From assembly GCA_900546695.1 (NCBI GenBank), contig URDX01000002.1, positions 62,001-126,000 on the forward strand: a DNA stretch of 64,000 nucleotides. The letters are read 5' to 3'. The notes under the pieces were generated by a model, which did no database searches, was not told the origin of the DNA, and was given only the letters and a program-made list of their open reading frames with translations. This DNA comes from an uncultured Eubacteriales bacterium. GTDB taxonomy: Bacteria; Bacillota; Clostridia; Oscillospirales; CAG-272. Below are positions 34,462 to 43,618 of this stretch, piece by piece (position 1 is the stretch's first letter; each line of letters starts with the position of its first letter). A program made the translations under genes and the position numbers.

Positions 34462-35930
34462 AAAAGCTGTTCTCCCGCAAGGGACTGATAGCTACTATCC
34501 GCGCCTACTCATACGCGACAGTCGTCTGCGCGGGACCGATGATACTCGGCTTTATACTGCTGCTCTCATGCATGTTTATGGCGGAGGCGGCAGGAGCGAC
34601 GCGGCACAGCCGCGAGCTTGTGGTCACGATACTGACGCATACGCTGCTTGCATCGCTCGTTGTGACATCGCTGTTTTCCATGCTGACCACCCGCTTCTGT
34701 GCTGATATGATATACGAAAAGAAATACCGTCGGCTGATACCTTCTTTTTACGGCAGCATAGCTCTGATGCTGGTGCTCGGCGGCATCGGCTACGGCGTGT
34801 TTCTGCATTTCTCGGGTGTGCGGCTGCTCTACCGCGTTATCGCATGGGTGTTTTTCATGGTGCTCATCGTCGTGTGGACCGAGATAAGCTATCTGACCAT
34901 GCTCAAGGACTTCCGCAGCATAATGCTCGCGTTTTCCGTCTCGGTCGCGGTCGCACTGCTGCTCGCCGCGCTGCTGCTGTGGGTCGTGCGTATGGAGGCG
35001 GTAACGGCGCTGCTCATGTCGGTCACCGTCGGATATATGATAATGATGCTGTGGTATTTTGCGATACTCTACCGCACCTTTCCGCACGGGGTCGGCAGTC
35101 GGATGTATTTTCTGCGTTGGATAGACAAGACCCCCGCGCTGACCGTCACGGGCTTCTTTATAACGCTCGGGCTGTTCGGGCATCTCGTTATCATGTGGTG
35201 GGCGAGCTCGCTGCGCGTCTGCGTTGAGGGGCTGTTCTACGGAGCACCGACGTACGACGTTCCCGCCATCTTTGCCTTTTTCTCAATACTCATAACCACC
35301 GTCAACTTTACAACATCGGTGGAGACGAGATTCTATCCGCGCTACAAGGAATATTTCAGCCTGTTCAACGACGGCGGCTCAATAGAAAGTATCGACGAGG
35401 CAGAGGAGAGCATGCTGCATGTTCTGGCAGATGAGCTGTCGTATCTTGCCCTGCGTCAATTGTTTTCAACGCTTGCATTCATCATTCTCGGAACTATACT
35501 GCTCCCGAATATGGCGCTCGGCTTCAACAGCGAGATGCTGCGCATCTTCCGCACTCTCTGTATCGGCTATGCATTTTACGCCGTCGGCAACTGCATAATG
35601 CTCATATCGCAGTATTTCTCGGATATGCGCGGTGCGTTTACGAGCACGGCGATATTCGCCGCAGTCACAAACGTGCTCACGCTCATACTTGCGCTGACGC
35701 GTGACTTCTTCTACGGAATGGGCTTCGTGCTCGGCAGCATGGCGTTCTGCATCGCCGCATGCCTTATTCTGTGCGGGTATCTGCGTCGGCTGAAATATAA
35801 CGTGCTCAGCCGTCAGCCGCTGTTTGCGGGGGAGCACCGCGGCTTTTTCTCCCGCATTGCCGTCGGGCTCGACCGCCGCGCTCTGCGCGCATCGGGCACG
35901 GAGACGGAAAAAACGAAAACGGAGGTATAA
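34437..35930 (+). CDS. pelG: Pel exopolysaccharide membrane exporter PelG
   Basis: A 497-residue membrane protein with about twelve helices, of the polysaccharide flippase-like superfamily. The N-terminus MAGIGFELKKLFSRKG is the PelG signature; ISYLTMLKDFRSIMLAF and TVNFTTSVETRFYPRYKEYF are further conserved PelG stretches. With PelD and PelE it forms the inner-membrane complex that moves Pel out of the cell. It overlaps the end of pelF by 25 bases in another frame, so the pair is translationally coupled. No pelB or pelC follows, as expected without an outer membrane. Confidence 0.94.
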   Translation: MAGIGFELKKLFSRKGLIATIRAYSYATVVCAGPMILGFILLLSCMFMAEAAGATRHSRELVVTILTHTLLASLVVTSLFSMLTTRFCADMIYEKKYRRLIPSFYGSIALMLVLGGIGYGVFLHFSGVRLLYRVIAWVFFMVLIVVWTEISYLTMLKDFRSIMLAFSVSVAVALLLAALLLWVVRMEAVTALLMSVTVGYMIMMLWYFAILYRTFPHGVGSRMYFLRWIDKTPALTVTGFFITLGLFGHLVIMWWASSLRVCVEGLFYGAPTYDVPAIFAFFSILITTVNFTTSVETRFYPRYKEYFSLFNDGGSIESIDEAEESMLHVLADELSYLALRQLFSTLAFIILGTILLPNMALGFNSEMLRIFRTLCIGYAFYAVGNCIMLISQYFSDMRGAFTSTAIFAAVTNVLTLILALTRDFFYGMGFVLGSMAFCIAACLILCGYLRRLKYNVLSRQPLFAGEHRGFFSRIAVGLDRRALRASGTETEKTKTEV

Positions 35931-35933
35931 AAA

Positions 35934-37673
35934 GTGAAAAATAAGCTCAGACCCATCGCCGCGCTCTTCGCGCTGCTCTCGGTCGCCTCTCTTGTCTGCG
36001 GCTGTGCCGACGAAAAGACGGCGGATGAGACCACGACCGACTCTGTAGCCGTCGACGATATCCCTGTGCGCGATTCGACGGTCATATATAACGACGATGA
36101 CGATGATTCGGTGGCGGTCATGTATCTTACCGTAAGTCAGGGCAATGCCGCCGACAATACCAATCACACATGGAGCGAGGTCAATGCTTACTCGCGCATG
36201 TACTACGAGGAAAAGGGCATTGACCGATACCGCGTAGAGGGGATAATTCAGGTCGGAGACGAGGACGGTCCGACGTACGGCTCACTCGGCTACGGCGAAT
36301 TTGCACCGAACTGCACCGTCCAAATACGCGGAAACACGAGCACCCGCTCGCCGCAGAAATCGTATAAAATAGAGGTAAACAAGAACGAGGGCTACTGGCG
36401 CGGCCAGCGTACCATTGCACTGAACAAGCATGTCTATGATTCGGTACGCTTTCGCAACAAGTTCAGCTACGATCTTATCAAGACCGTTCCCGGTATGCTC
36501 GGGCTGCGCACGCAGTTTGTCCGTCTGTACGTCAAGGATCTGACCGAGGGCGACAGTGGTGCGGAGTTTGTGGATTACGGACTTTACACGCAGGTAGAGC
36601 AGGTCAACAAGACCTATCTGCGCAATCACGGTCTGAGCGAGTTCGGGCAGCTGTATAAGGCGAACATGTTCGAGTTTCTGCAGTATGATGCGATTAAGCT
36701 CAAGACCGACCCCGATTACGACAAGGCGGCGTTCGAGCAGGTACTCAAGATAAAGGGAGACGACGACCATTCAAAGCTCATCGAAATGCTCGCGGAGGTA
36801 AATAACTACTCCATACCGATAGAGCAGGTCATCGACCGACACTTTGACGAGGAGAATTACTATACATGGCTTGCCTTTCAGCTGCTGACGGGCAACGGGG
36901 ATACGACGAGTCAGAACTTCTTTCTGTACAGCCCGCCCGGCGGCAGCAAGTGGTACTTTATCTCATGGGATAATGACGACGCATGGAGCTATGAGGAGGA
37001 TATCGTTTACGGCGGAGAGACTGACGGCTACCGCTATACAAAGGGCGTATCGAATTATTGGGGTGCAACGCTGCATCAGCGTATGCTCAAATCCGAGAGC
37101 TGCCGTGCAAAGCTTGACGAGAAGATAAACTATATACGCGGGCGCTTTACGCGCGAGGTCATCGAGGAAAAGGTGCAGATGTATGCATCGGTCACCCGCC
37201 GTTTTCTCGCCTCTGCGCCCGATGCGATCTACGCGCCGAAATCTATGGACGAATACGAGGCGATTCTCGGTATGATACCGAGCGAGATCGAGCATAACTA
37301 CGAGATGTACCGCATCAGTCTTGACAGCCCGATGCCCTTCTATCTCGGTGAGCCGACTATGACGGGGGATAAAACGGTGTTCCGCTGGGATTCTTCATAT
37401 GATTTTGACGGCGAGGATGTTACATACAAATTCGAGCTTGCGAGGGATTATACCTTCGATGAGCCGATAGACGTACAGAGCGGGCTGCATGTTGCGCAGA
37501 CGTTTACTGCGCGGCTTGAGCCGGGACAGTACTTTATCCGCGTCACCGTGACGAACGAGAGCGGAATGACGCAGACCGCAATGCAGACATATGAGGGCAC
37601 TGACGGGGTCAGGCGCTACGGCGTTATCGGCTTCAACGTTCTCTCCGACGGAACGGTACAGTTCGATATCTGA
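35934..37673 (+). CDS. CotH kinase family lipoprotein
   Basis: A 579-residue lipoprotein: signal peptide with lipobox VCGC (Cys 24 approx.), an acidic linker, then a CotH-type protein-kinase-like domain from about residue 90 (QIRGNTSTRSPQKSYKIEV, LNKHVYDSVRFRNKFSYDL, GLYTQVEQVNKTYLR, GNGDTTSQNFFLY and WYFISWDNDDAW, where the last aspartates are the metal-binding motif). A fibronectin-like beta domain (about 460-579) ends the protein. CotH kinases phosphorylate surface or spore-coat proteins in secreted space. The start is GTG at 35934 after ACGGAGGTATAAAAA. Only four bases after pelG, so it is part of the pel transcript. Confidence 0.9.
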   Translation: MKNKLRPIAALFALLSVASLVCGCADEKTADETTTDSVAVDDIPVRDSTVIYNDDDDDSVAVMYLTVSQGNAADNTNHTWSEVNAYSRMYYEEKGIDRYRVEGIIQVGDEDGPTYGSLGYGEFAPNCTVQIRGNTSTRSPQKSYKIEVNKNEGYWRGQRTIALNKHVYDSVRFRNKFSYDLIKTVPGMLGLRTQFVRLYVKDLTEGDSGAEFVDYGLYTQVEQVNKTYLRNHGLSEFGQLYKANMFEFLQYDAIKLKTDPDYDKAAFEQVLKIKGDDDHSKLIEMLAEVNNYSIPIEQVIDRHFDEENYYTWLAFQLLTGNGDTTSQNFFLYSPPGGSKWYFISWDNDDAWSYEEDIVYGGETDGYRYTKGVSNYWGATLHQRMLKSESCRAKLDEKINYIRGRFTREVIEEKVQMYASVTRRFLASAPDAIYAPKSMDEYEAILGMIPSEIEHNYEMYRISLDSPMPFYLGEPTMTGDKTVFRWDSSYDFDGEDVTYKFELARDYTFDEPIDVQSGLHVAQTFTARLEPGQYFIRVTVTNESGMTQTAMQTYEGTDGVRRYGVIGFNVLSDGTVQFDI

Positions 37674-37683
37674 GAGGTGCGGT

Positions 37684-38385
37684 ATGAAGTTTCGCCGTGA
37701 GCTTAAATATCTTATAAACTATGCCGACGCCGAGCTGCTGCGCGAGCGTCTGAGCACCGTGCTGCACCGTGACAGTCACACCGTCGGCGACAGGTACCAC
37801 ATCCGCAGTCTGTATTTTGACGATTATGCGCACAGCGCCTACTATGACAAGGTCGGCGGCACCGACAAGCGCCGCAAATACCGCATACGCCTGTACAATC
37901 TTGACGACAGCTTTATACGTCTGGAATGCAAGATAAAGGACGGAGTGTATATCTCAAAGCTCAGCGCACCGCTGACGCGTGAGGAGTGCAACCGCATTCT
38001 TGCGGGCGACTATGATTTTCTGCGCTGCCACCGCTACGACCTTTGCAGACAATTCTACTTCGAGATCGTTGCGGCGGTCATGCGCTCTGTGGTCTATGTC
38101 GATTACGAGCGCGAGCCGTATGTCATGGAGTCGGGCAACGTCCGCATCACGTTCGATACGGATGTGCGCGGCGCATACCCCGGCTACTGCATCACCGAGC
38201 GTGACATGCCGTTTCACTACGTGCTCGAGCCCGGAAAGCTGATACTCGAGGTCAAGTTTACCGAGTTTCTTCCGCGGATAGTGCAGGACGTGCTTCCGCT
38301 GCGCGCAGCCGAAATGTCGGCGGTGTCAAAATATACCCTTTGCTACGATAAAATAAGCTATATGTCTGCCGTCGAGGCGGAATAA
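37684..38385 (+). CDS. VTC domain-containing protein (polyphosphate polymerase-like)
   Basis: A 233-residue single-domain protein with the tunnel-lining basic residues of the VTC fold: RRELKYLI at the start, YHIRSLYFDD, KRRKYRIRLY, FIRLECKIK and the late LILEVKFTEFLP. In yeast Vtc4 this domain makes polyphosphate from ATP; bacterial copies often stand next to CotH and DUF4956 genes, where the real product is not established. No signal peptide, so it should act in the cytosol, perhaps with the next gene as its membrane partner. ATG at 37684 has GAGAGGTGCGGT before it and lies ten bases after the CotH stop. Confidence 0.9.
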   Translation: MKFRRELKYLINYADAELLRERLSTVLHRDSHTVGDRYHIRSLYFDDYAHSAYYDKVGGTDKRRKYRIRLYNLDDSFIRLECKIKDGVYISKLSAPLTREECNRILAGDYDFLRCHRYDLCRQFYFEIVAAVMRSVVYVDYEREPYVMESGNVRITFDTDVRGAYPGYCITERDMPFHYVLEPGKLILEVKFTEFLPRIVQDVLPLRAAEMSAVSKYTLCYDKISYMSAVEAE

Positions 38386-38408
38386 GGAATAAATCGGAGG
38401 AATAATCA

Positions 38409-39086
38409 ATGAGCATTCAGGACGTACTCAAAAAATCCTTTTTAAAGTCGTTCGGCGATACAAATTCGACTACGAGCATCGCTATTATGGTGACAGCGCT
38501 TGCACTTGCGCTCATTTTCGGACTGCTTATTTGCCTTGCGTATAATAAGTTCTATCGCGGCGTTGTCTACAACCGCTCCTTTGCGATAACCATCGTCGGT
38601 ATGTCGGTCATGACCGCTATGGTCACGCTCGCAATAAGCACGAATGTCGTTATTTCGCTCGGCATGGTCGGCGCGCTCAGCATCGTCCGCTACCGCACAG
38701 CCGTCAAGGAGCCGCTCGACCTGCTCTATCTCTTCTGGGCTATAACGACGGGCATCACCTGCGGCGCGCAGATGTACGTGCTTGCTGTAATAGCGGGGAT
38801 AATAATGTTTCTGCTGCTGCTATTCTTCAATGCGCGCTCCCGCACGGGGCATCTGTATATCGTCGTCATTCATTATAACGGTGACACCTCTGCGGATATG
38901 ATACGCCGCGCGATGAACGGCGTTAAATACCGTATAAAGTCCACCGCTTCCCGCGGCGACAATACCGAGCTTGCCATAGAGGTGTATGTCTCCAACTCGA
39001 ATCTTGCGTTTGTTGAGAAGCTGCGCAGCACCGACGGGGTCATTGACGTTTCCACCGTTCAGTATAACGGCGAGTATCACGGCTGA
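38409..39086 (+). CDS. DUF4956 membrane protein
   Basis: A 225-residue protein with four helices in the first 150 residues and a cytosolic C-terminal domain (about 150-225, ferredoxin-like by its alternating strands). The loop GMVGALSIVRYRTAVKEPLD between helices is the conserved DUF4956 signature. Often found with VTC-domain and CotH genes, which suggests a channel or anchor for the VTC product; that role is not proven. The start follows ATCGGAGGAATAATCA. Confidence 0.9.
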   Translation: MSIQDVLKKSFLKSFGDTNSTTSIAIMVTALALALIFGLLICLAYNKFYRGVVYNRSFAITIVGMSVMTAMVTLAISTNVVISLGMVGALSIVRYRTAVKEPLDLLYLFWAITTGITCGAQMYVLAVIAGIIMFLLLLFFNARSRTGHLYIVVIHYNGDTSADMIRRAMNGVKYRIKSTASRGDNTELAIEVYVSNSNLAFVEKLRSTDGVIDVSTVQYNGEYHG

Positions 39087-39096
39087 GGTGCGGCGG

Positions 39097-40734
39097 ATGA
39101 AGCGCGACACAGACAAAAACACGGCGGCTGAAGCTTACCGAGCGTCGCGCACGGGCAAAGGTTGTGTATTCCGTGTGTTCTGCGCGCTGCTCTCGCTTTC
39201 GCTGCTGCTCGGCGGCTGCGGGGCGAGGCAGGGTACCGTGGGGGCTGACGGTGCGGGCGCGTCGGGCACATCGGGCTCGGAGGCGCTGACCGTTGTTTAT
39301 TCGATGACCGATGCGGCTGTCGTCAATCCGTTTATCGGCTTTGCTGTCGACGCAACAAGCAAAAGGGCTGCGCAGGATTATTCGCTCGTCTATATTGATC
39401 TCACCTTCCGTGAGCTGCAGCCCGAGAGCCCCGGCAGCTTTGCGCTTGATGCAATCGCAGAGGACAATAACGTCGAGCTTTGGCGCTCGCAGGGCAAGCA
39501 CGCGGTGCTGCGCTTTGTATGTGACAAGCCGAGCGACACCGCGCACAGGGATATTCCCGACTGGCTGTATGAGCTGACGGGCGACGGCACCGACTACGAC
39601 ACATCGTACGGCAAGGGCTATTCGCCCGACTATTCAAACCGCGTTTTCATCGAGTATCATCGCCGCGCCGTCGAGGCGATAGCCGAGTACTTTTCGGATG
39701 GCTTTGTCAGCTATGTTGAGCTCGGCAGTCTCGGGCACTGGGGAGAGTGGCATGTTAAGCGTGAGGACGGCATAGTCGGTATGCCGAAGAGCAATATCCG
39801 CGATATATACGTCTCGCAGTATGTCGATGCTTTCGGCTCGCAAAAGCTGCTCATGCGCCGACCGTTCTCGAGCGCAAAGCGCTACGGGCTCGGTCAGTTC
39901 AACGATATGGCGGGCGACCCCGATGCGACCGAGGAATGGCTCGGATGGATAAGCGAGGGAGGGGAGTACACCCAAACGGGCGAGCGCGATGCAATGGCGG
40001 CAATGCCCGATTTTTGGATGGGTGCGCCCGTCGGCGGCGAGCTTACGAGCTCCTATCCGATGGAGCAGCTTTGCGGTAAATATCTCGGGCGCACACTCGA
40101 TCTGCTGCGCGAGTCGCACACGTCGTTTATCGGACCGATGTGCCCCGTCAGCGGAAGCGGCAGATACGACGGCGCGCTGTATGACGACGCGAGAAATGCA
40201 ATGATAGGTTCGATGGGCTATCGGCTCGGTGTGACCTCCGTGTCGCTCGAGCCGGTCGACGGCGGCTTTGTCGCGCGTCTGACCTGGGAGAACAGCGGTG
40301 TCGCTCCGCTGTATTTCGACCTGCCCGCAGAGCTGTCACTTTACACAGGAACGCAGGGTGACAGCGCGGGTGACAGTGACGGCGCAGGCAACGCGGGTGG
40401 TGCGAATATCGCGGGCGCAACCGACGGGATGGGCGCTGCAGACGGCGCAAATGCTGCGGGTACATCCGACCGAACGGGCGATGCAGACGGTGCAAATACT
40501 GCGGGCGCATCCGACAGCGACACCCCCGTATACACCGCAGCGGTCGATATTCTCCTTTCAGAGCTACAGCCGGGCGATGTGTTTGAGACCGTGACATTCA
40601 TTCCCGCATCGCTGCCGGCACGCGGCGAGCTGCGGCTCGGCATTATCGACCCCATGACGGGAAAAGCGTCCGTCAGCCTTGTCTCAAATCAGCAGTACAA
40701 GAACGGCGAGGCGGTCATATACACATTCCGTTGA
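39097..40734 (+). CDS. DUF4832 domain lipoprotein
   Basis: A 545-residue surface lipoprotein. A basic N-terminus is followed by a hydrophobic segment and the lipobox LGGC (about residue 40). Residues 70-400 match the DUF4874/DUF4832 beta/alpha-barrel pair (NPFIGFAV, YVELGSLGHWGEWHV, FWMGAPVGGEL), a glycosidase-like fold. Residues 425-478 are a low-complexity linker of repeated Gly-Ala-Asp/Asn-Gly blocks that interrupts a C-terminal beta domain. I infer a polysaccharide-binding or modifying role for Pel outside the cell. The ATG at 39097 sits 11 bases after the DUF4956 stop and has GGTGCGGCGG upstream. Confidence 0.83.
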   Translation: MKRDTDKNTAAEAYRASRTGKGCVFRVFCALLSLSLLLGGCGARQGTVGADGAGASGTSGSEALTVVYSMTDAAVVNPFIGFAVDATSKRAAQDYSLVYIDLTFRELQPESPGSFALDAIAEDNNVELWRSQGKHAVLRFVCDKPSDTAHRDIPDWLYELTGDGTDYDTSYGKGYSPDYSNRVFIEYHRRAVEAIAEYFSDGFVSYVELGSLGHWGEWHVKREDGIVGMPKSNIRDIYVSQYVDAFGSQKLLMRRPFSSAKRYGLGQFNDMAGDPDATEEWLGWISEGGEYTQTGERDAMAAMPDFWMGAPVGGELTSSYPMEQLCGKYLGRTLDLLRESHTSFIGPMCPVSGSGRYDGALYDDARNAMIGSMGYRLGVTSVSLEPVDGGFVARLTWENSGVAPLYFDLPAELSLYTGTQGDSAGDSDGAGNAGGANIAGATDGMGAADGANAAGTSDRTGDADGANTAGASDSDTPVYTAAVDILLSELQPGDVFETVTFIPASLPARGELRLGIIDPMTGKASVSLVSNQQYKNGEAVIYTFR

Positions 40735-40833
40735 GGGGATGAAAAAAGCTCGAGCATTTATATCTGCCGCCGTATGTTTTGCCGCATCGGAAGCTGTGAT
40801 GTATCCATATATGTACCGTATATGATTAAAATG

Positions 40834-40874
40834 ACGCAGAATACCGAATCCGCTCGGCATTCTGCGTATTTTTT
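40834..40874 (+). terminator. Terminator at the end of the pel locus
   Basis: Stem ACGCAGAAT (40834-40842) with ATTCTGCGT (40859-40867), extended inward by CCGA/TCGG, followed by ATTTTTT. Confidence 0.88.
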
Positions 40875-40896
40875 GATTCTTATCGACGATAAGCGC

Positions 40897-40925
40897 TTGC
40901 AAATTGCCCGTTTTTCGTTTATAAT
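40897..40925 (+). promoter_or_regulatory. Promoter of the REC-HD-GYP-GGDEF gene
   Basis: TTGCAA (40897-40902), 17 bases, TATAAT (40920-40925). The same -35 hexamer is used by the riboswitch promoter at 24552. Confidence 0.82.
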
Positions 40926-41155
40926 AACAGGGAGAAATTTCTGTAATATGCAGCTGCTTTTTTTCGCGTGTATCGGGTTGCGGTCGCCGGACTCCGCTTT
41001 TCTTGCTTCGGCAGATACACTGTGTCAAATACGTAATGCATAGTATCGGATACAGAACACAGAGCGCACAACACATAGCAAATAATAATGGCACAGAACA
41101 CAGGAAGCTCGGTCGGCGTATGCCGATGCATCAAACTCGTTTTACGGGGGTCACT

Positions 41156-43618
41156 ATGGAGAAAAGACGGCTGCTTATTGCGGATGATTCCGAGTTGAAT
41201 CGCGCGATACTTGCAAACATACTTGAGCAGGACTATGACATCATAGAGGTCACGGGCGGAGAGGAAGCTCTTGCCGCGCTGCAGAGCTATCGAGGGGAGA
41301 TCTCTGCGCTGCTGCTCGATATCGTGATGCCGGGTATGGGCGGCTTTGAGGTGCTTGAGGAGATGCGGCGCAGACAACTGCTCGACGAGGTTCCGACCAT
41401 CATGATATCCGCAGAAACGGGCAACGCATATATAGATCGCGCTTTCACTCTCGGCGCGTTCGACTATATCAGCCGTCCGTTTGCGCCCGCTGTTGTGCGT
41501 CACCGCATTATAAACACCATACTGATGCATACTAAAAAACAGCAGCTGATGGACGTTGCGGCGGGGTGGTTCCACCGTCAGGAAAAGAACAGCGAGGTGC
41601 TTGTCTCGGTGCTCTGCTACGGGCTTGAGTACCGCTGCGGCGAGAGAGGATTGCATATGAAGGGGGTGGGGCGGCTGACCGCTATGCTGTTGCGTAGACT
41701 GCTCGAGGTGACCGACCGTTACCCGCTCTCTGCGGACGATATCGAGGTTATTGCGATGGCTGCGCGGCTGCACGATATCGGAAAGCTGCTTGTGCCGTCC
41801 GAGCTGCTGAAAAAGCCGAGTCCGCTAAGCGCCGAGGAGCTTGTGCAGGTGCGTCGGCATACCCTGCTCGGCGCGCAGATAGTCTCGGGGCTGATGCAGT
41901 ACCGGAACGAGGAGCTTGTTAAATACGCCGTCACCGTCTGCCGATTTCATCACGAGAGATGGAACGGCGACGGCTATCCCGAGGGGCTTGCGGGCGACGC
42001 TATCCCGATAGCCGCGCAGGTCGTTTCGCTCGCCGACGCATACGACGCGCTGACCAGCAAGCGCAGCTATAAAGAGGCATATACGCATGAGCAGGCGCTC
42101 GAAATGATACGTGCGGGCGAGTCCGGCAGCTTCAATCCGCTGCTGCTCCGCTGTCTTGACGATATCTCCGAGGAGGTGCGTCAGTACGTTGCAGAGCGAA
42201 ACCGCGCGCAGGACAGCGAGGTGCGCCGCGCCGTAGAGGAGCTGTACGGCAGGCAGGATATTATGGCGGCGCGCGTGACGCATCAGATAGAGGAAGCAAG
42301 CGCAAAGCAGGAATATTTTTCGGCGCTTACCGAGGAGCTGTGGTTTGAGTACACCGTTCAGCCGTCTGCCGTCAATCTATCGCGCGGCGCGTGTGAGCAG
42401 ACAGGGCTTCCCGCCGTTACGGTCGATCCGCAGAACAACGTTGATTTTCTCGCCGTGGTCGGCAGCGATACGGTGCGTGCGCTGCGCGAGCGGCTCGAGA
42501 CGCTGCCGTCTGATGAGACGCATATAGAACTCATGGTCGATATCATGCTCGGCGGTCGGCTGCGCCGCTGCCGTCTGACGGCACTTGTTATACGCTCGGT
42601 CAGCTCTTCCGTTATCGGCTGCAGCTGTCTTGTCGGAAAGGTCGACGATATCAACGACAGCTACGCAAGACTTGAGGAGTACGACAGGGAATCGGAGAAC
42701 GAGATAACCGAGCAGGTGCTGCTGCCCGTCACGGCGGGTGCGGAGGATGTGCTGCGCATAACGCACGGTCAGGTCGGTGCGGTGCTGCAGTGCTATCGCA
42801 AGATGTTCTCGGTCGTTCGTCTCGTCGACCCGGGCATATGCATGCAGGTGTCTACGGGCGCGCTCGGACATACTATCGAGCACAGCGAGCACTGCTACTC
42901 GGCATGGAACAGGTTCCATCGCTGCGAGAACTGCATTTCACAGGAGGCTATCCGCACAAGCAGGACGCAGAGCAAGGTAGAGACCGACGGCGGCGATGTA
43001 TACTATGTTCTTGCTTCGCGCGTCGAGATAGACGGTATACCGTATTCGCTCGAGTGCGTCAACCCGATAAGCTCGGAGGCATCGGATACGGACAACGATG
43101 AGAGCATTCTCGGACAGCTGCTCGTGCGCAACCGTCAGGTGTATATAGATTCGATGACGGGGGTGTTCAACCGCCGTTACTACGACGAGCGGATACGCAA
43201 TCTCACGGGCGAGCACGCGCTTGCTATGATAGATATAGATAATTTCAAGCACATAAACGACGCATACGGTCACCCTGCGGGCGATGAAGCGCTGCGGAGC
43301 GTCGCGCAGACGATACGCTTTATACTGCGCAGCAGCGATGAGCTGATACGTTACGGCGGTGACGAATTCTTCCTGCTTTTTCACGGGCTGCCCGAGCGCA
43401 GTCTTGCGCGTAAGCTCGACGAGATATGCAGCGCGGTGCGCAGGATAAAGCTGCCCGAGCACCCCGAGCTGCAGCTTACCGTCAGCATCGGCGGCATATA
43501 TGCTTCGGGGCGGGTAACCGAGCTGATACGCAAGGCGGATATTGCGCTGTATGAGGCAAAGACCGAGCGCGGCAGAGCGGTCATTTATAACGGCAATGCG
43601 AGCGTCGGCAACGGATAA
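41156..43618 (+). CDS. Response regulator with HD-GYP and GGDEF domains
   Basis: An 820-residue cytosolic regulator. Residues 3-122 are a receiver domain with phospho-acceptor D55 (LLLDIVMPGM). Residues about 140-345 form an HD-GYP phosphodiesterase with H206-D207 in LHDIGK, HHERWNGDGYP with G273-Y274-P275. A middle region (about 400-620) looks PAS-like and includes a Cys-rich part (CYSAWNRFHRCENC). Residues 655-800 form a GGDEF cyclase with intact GGDEF at 734-738 and an RxxD inhibitory site R725-S-S-D728. It can in principle both make and break c-di-GMP under control of an unknown kinase. The ATG at 41156 follows GGGGGTCACT. It stands outside the pel transcript with its own promoter. Confidence 0.93.
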   Translation: MEKRRLLIADDSELNRAILANILEQDYDIIEVTGGEEALAALQSYRGEISALLLDIVMPGMGGFEVLEEMRRRQLLDEVPTIMISAETGNAYIDRAFTLGAFDYISRPFAPAVVRHRIINTILMHTKKQQLMDVAAGWFHRQEKNSEVLVSVLCYGLEYRCGERGLHMKGVGRLTAMLLRRLLEVTDRYPLSADDIEVIAMAARLHDIGKLLVPSELLKKPSPLSAEELVQVRRHTLLGAQIVSGLMQYRNEELVKYAVTVCRFHHERWNGDGYPEGLAGDAIPIAAQVVSLADAYDALTSKRSYKEAYTHEQALEMIRAGESGSFNPLLLRCLDDISEEVRQYVAERNRAQDSEVRRAVEELYGRQDIMAARVTHQIEEASAKQEYFSALTEELWFEYTVQPSAVNLSRGACEQTGLPAVTVDPQNNVDFLAVVGSDTVRALRERLETLPSDETHIELMVDIMLGGRLRRCRLTALVIRSVSSSVIGCSCLVGKVDDINDSYARLEEYDRESENEITEQVLLPVTAGAEDVLRITHGQVGAVLQCYRKMFSVVRLVDPGICMQVSTGALGHTIEHSEHCYSAWNRFHRCENCISQEAIRTSRTQSKVETDGGDVYYVLASRVEIDGIPYSLECVNPISSEASDTDNDESILGQLLVRNRQVYIDSMTGVFNRRYYDERIRNLTGEHALAMIDIDNFKHINDAYGHPAGDEALRSVAQTIRFILRSSDELIRYGGDEFFLLFHGLPERSLARKLDEICSAVRRIKLPEHPELQLTVSIGGIYASGRVTELIRKADIALYEAKTERGRAVIYNGNASVGNG

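Larger units (their letters stand above)
40735..41155. other. Gene-free stretch between the pel locus and the REC-HD-GYP-GGDEF gene
   Basis: 421 bases holding the terminator of the pel transcript, the promoter of the next gene, and a leader of about 220 bases in which I recognise no known riboswitch. A short stem TCGGCGTATGCCGA lies near 41112-41125. Confidence 0.6.

Noticed and set aside
40932..41155. A second c-di-GMP riboswitch in the leader of the REC-HD-GYP-GGDEF gene
   Set aside because: The leader is long, but the GGCAAA, GAAA-loop and ACGCAAAGC elements are absent and I could not fit a c-di-GMP-II pattern.
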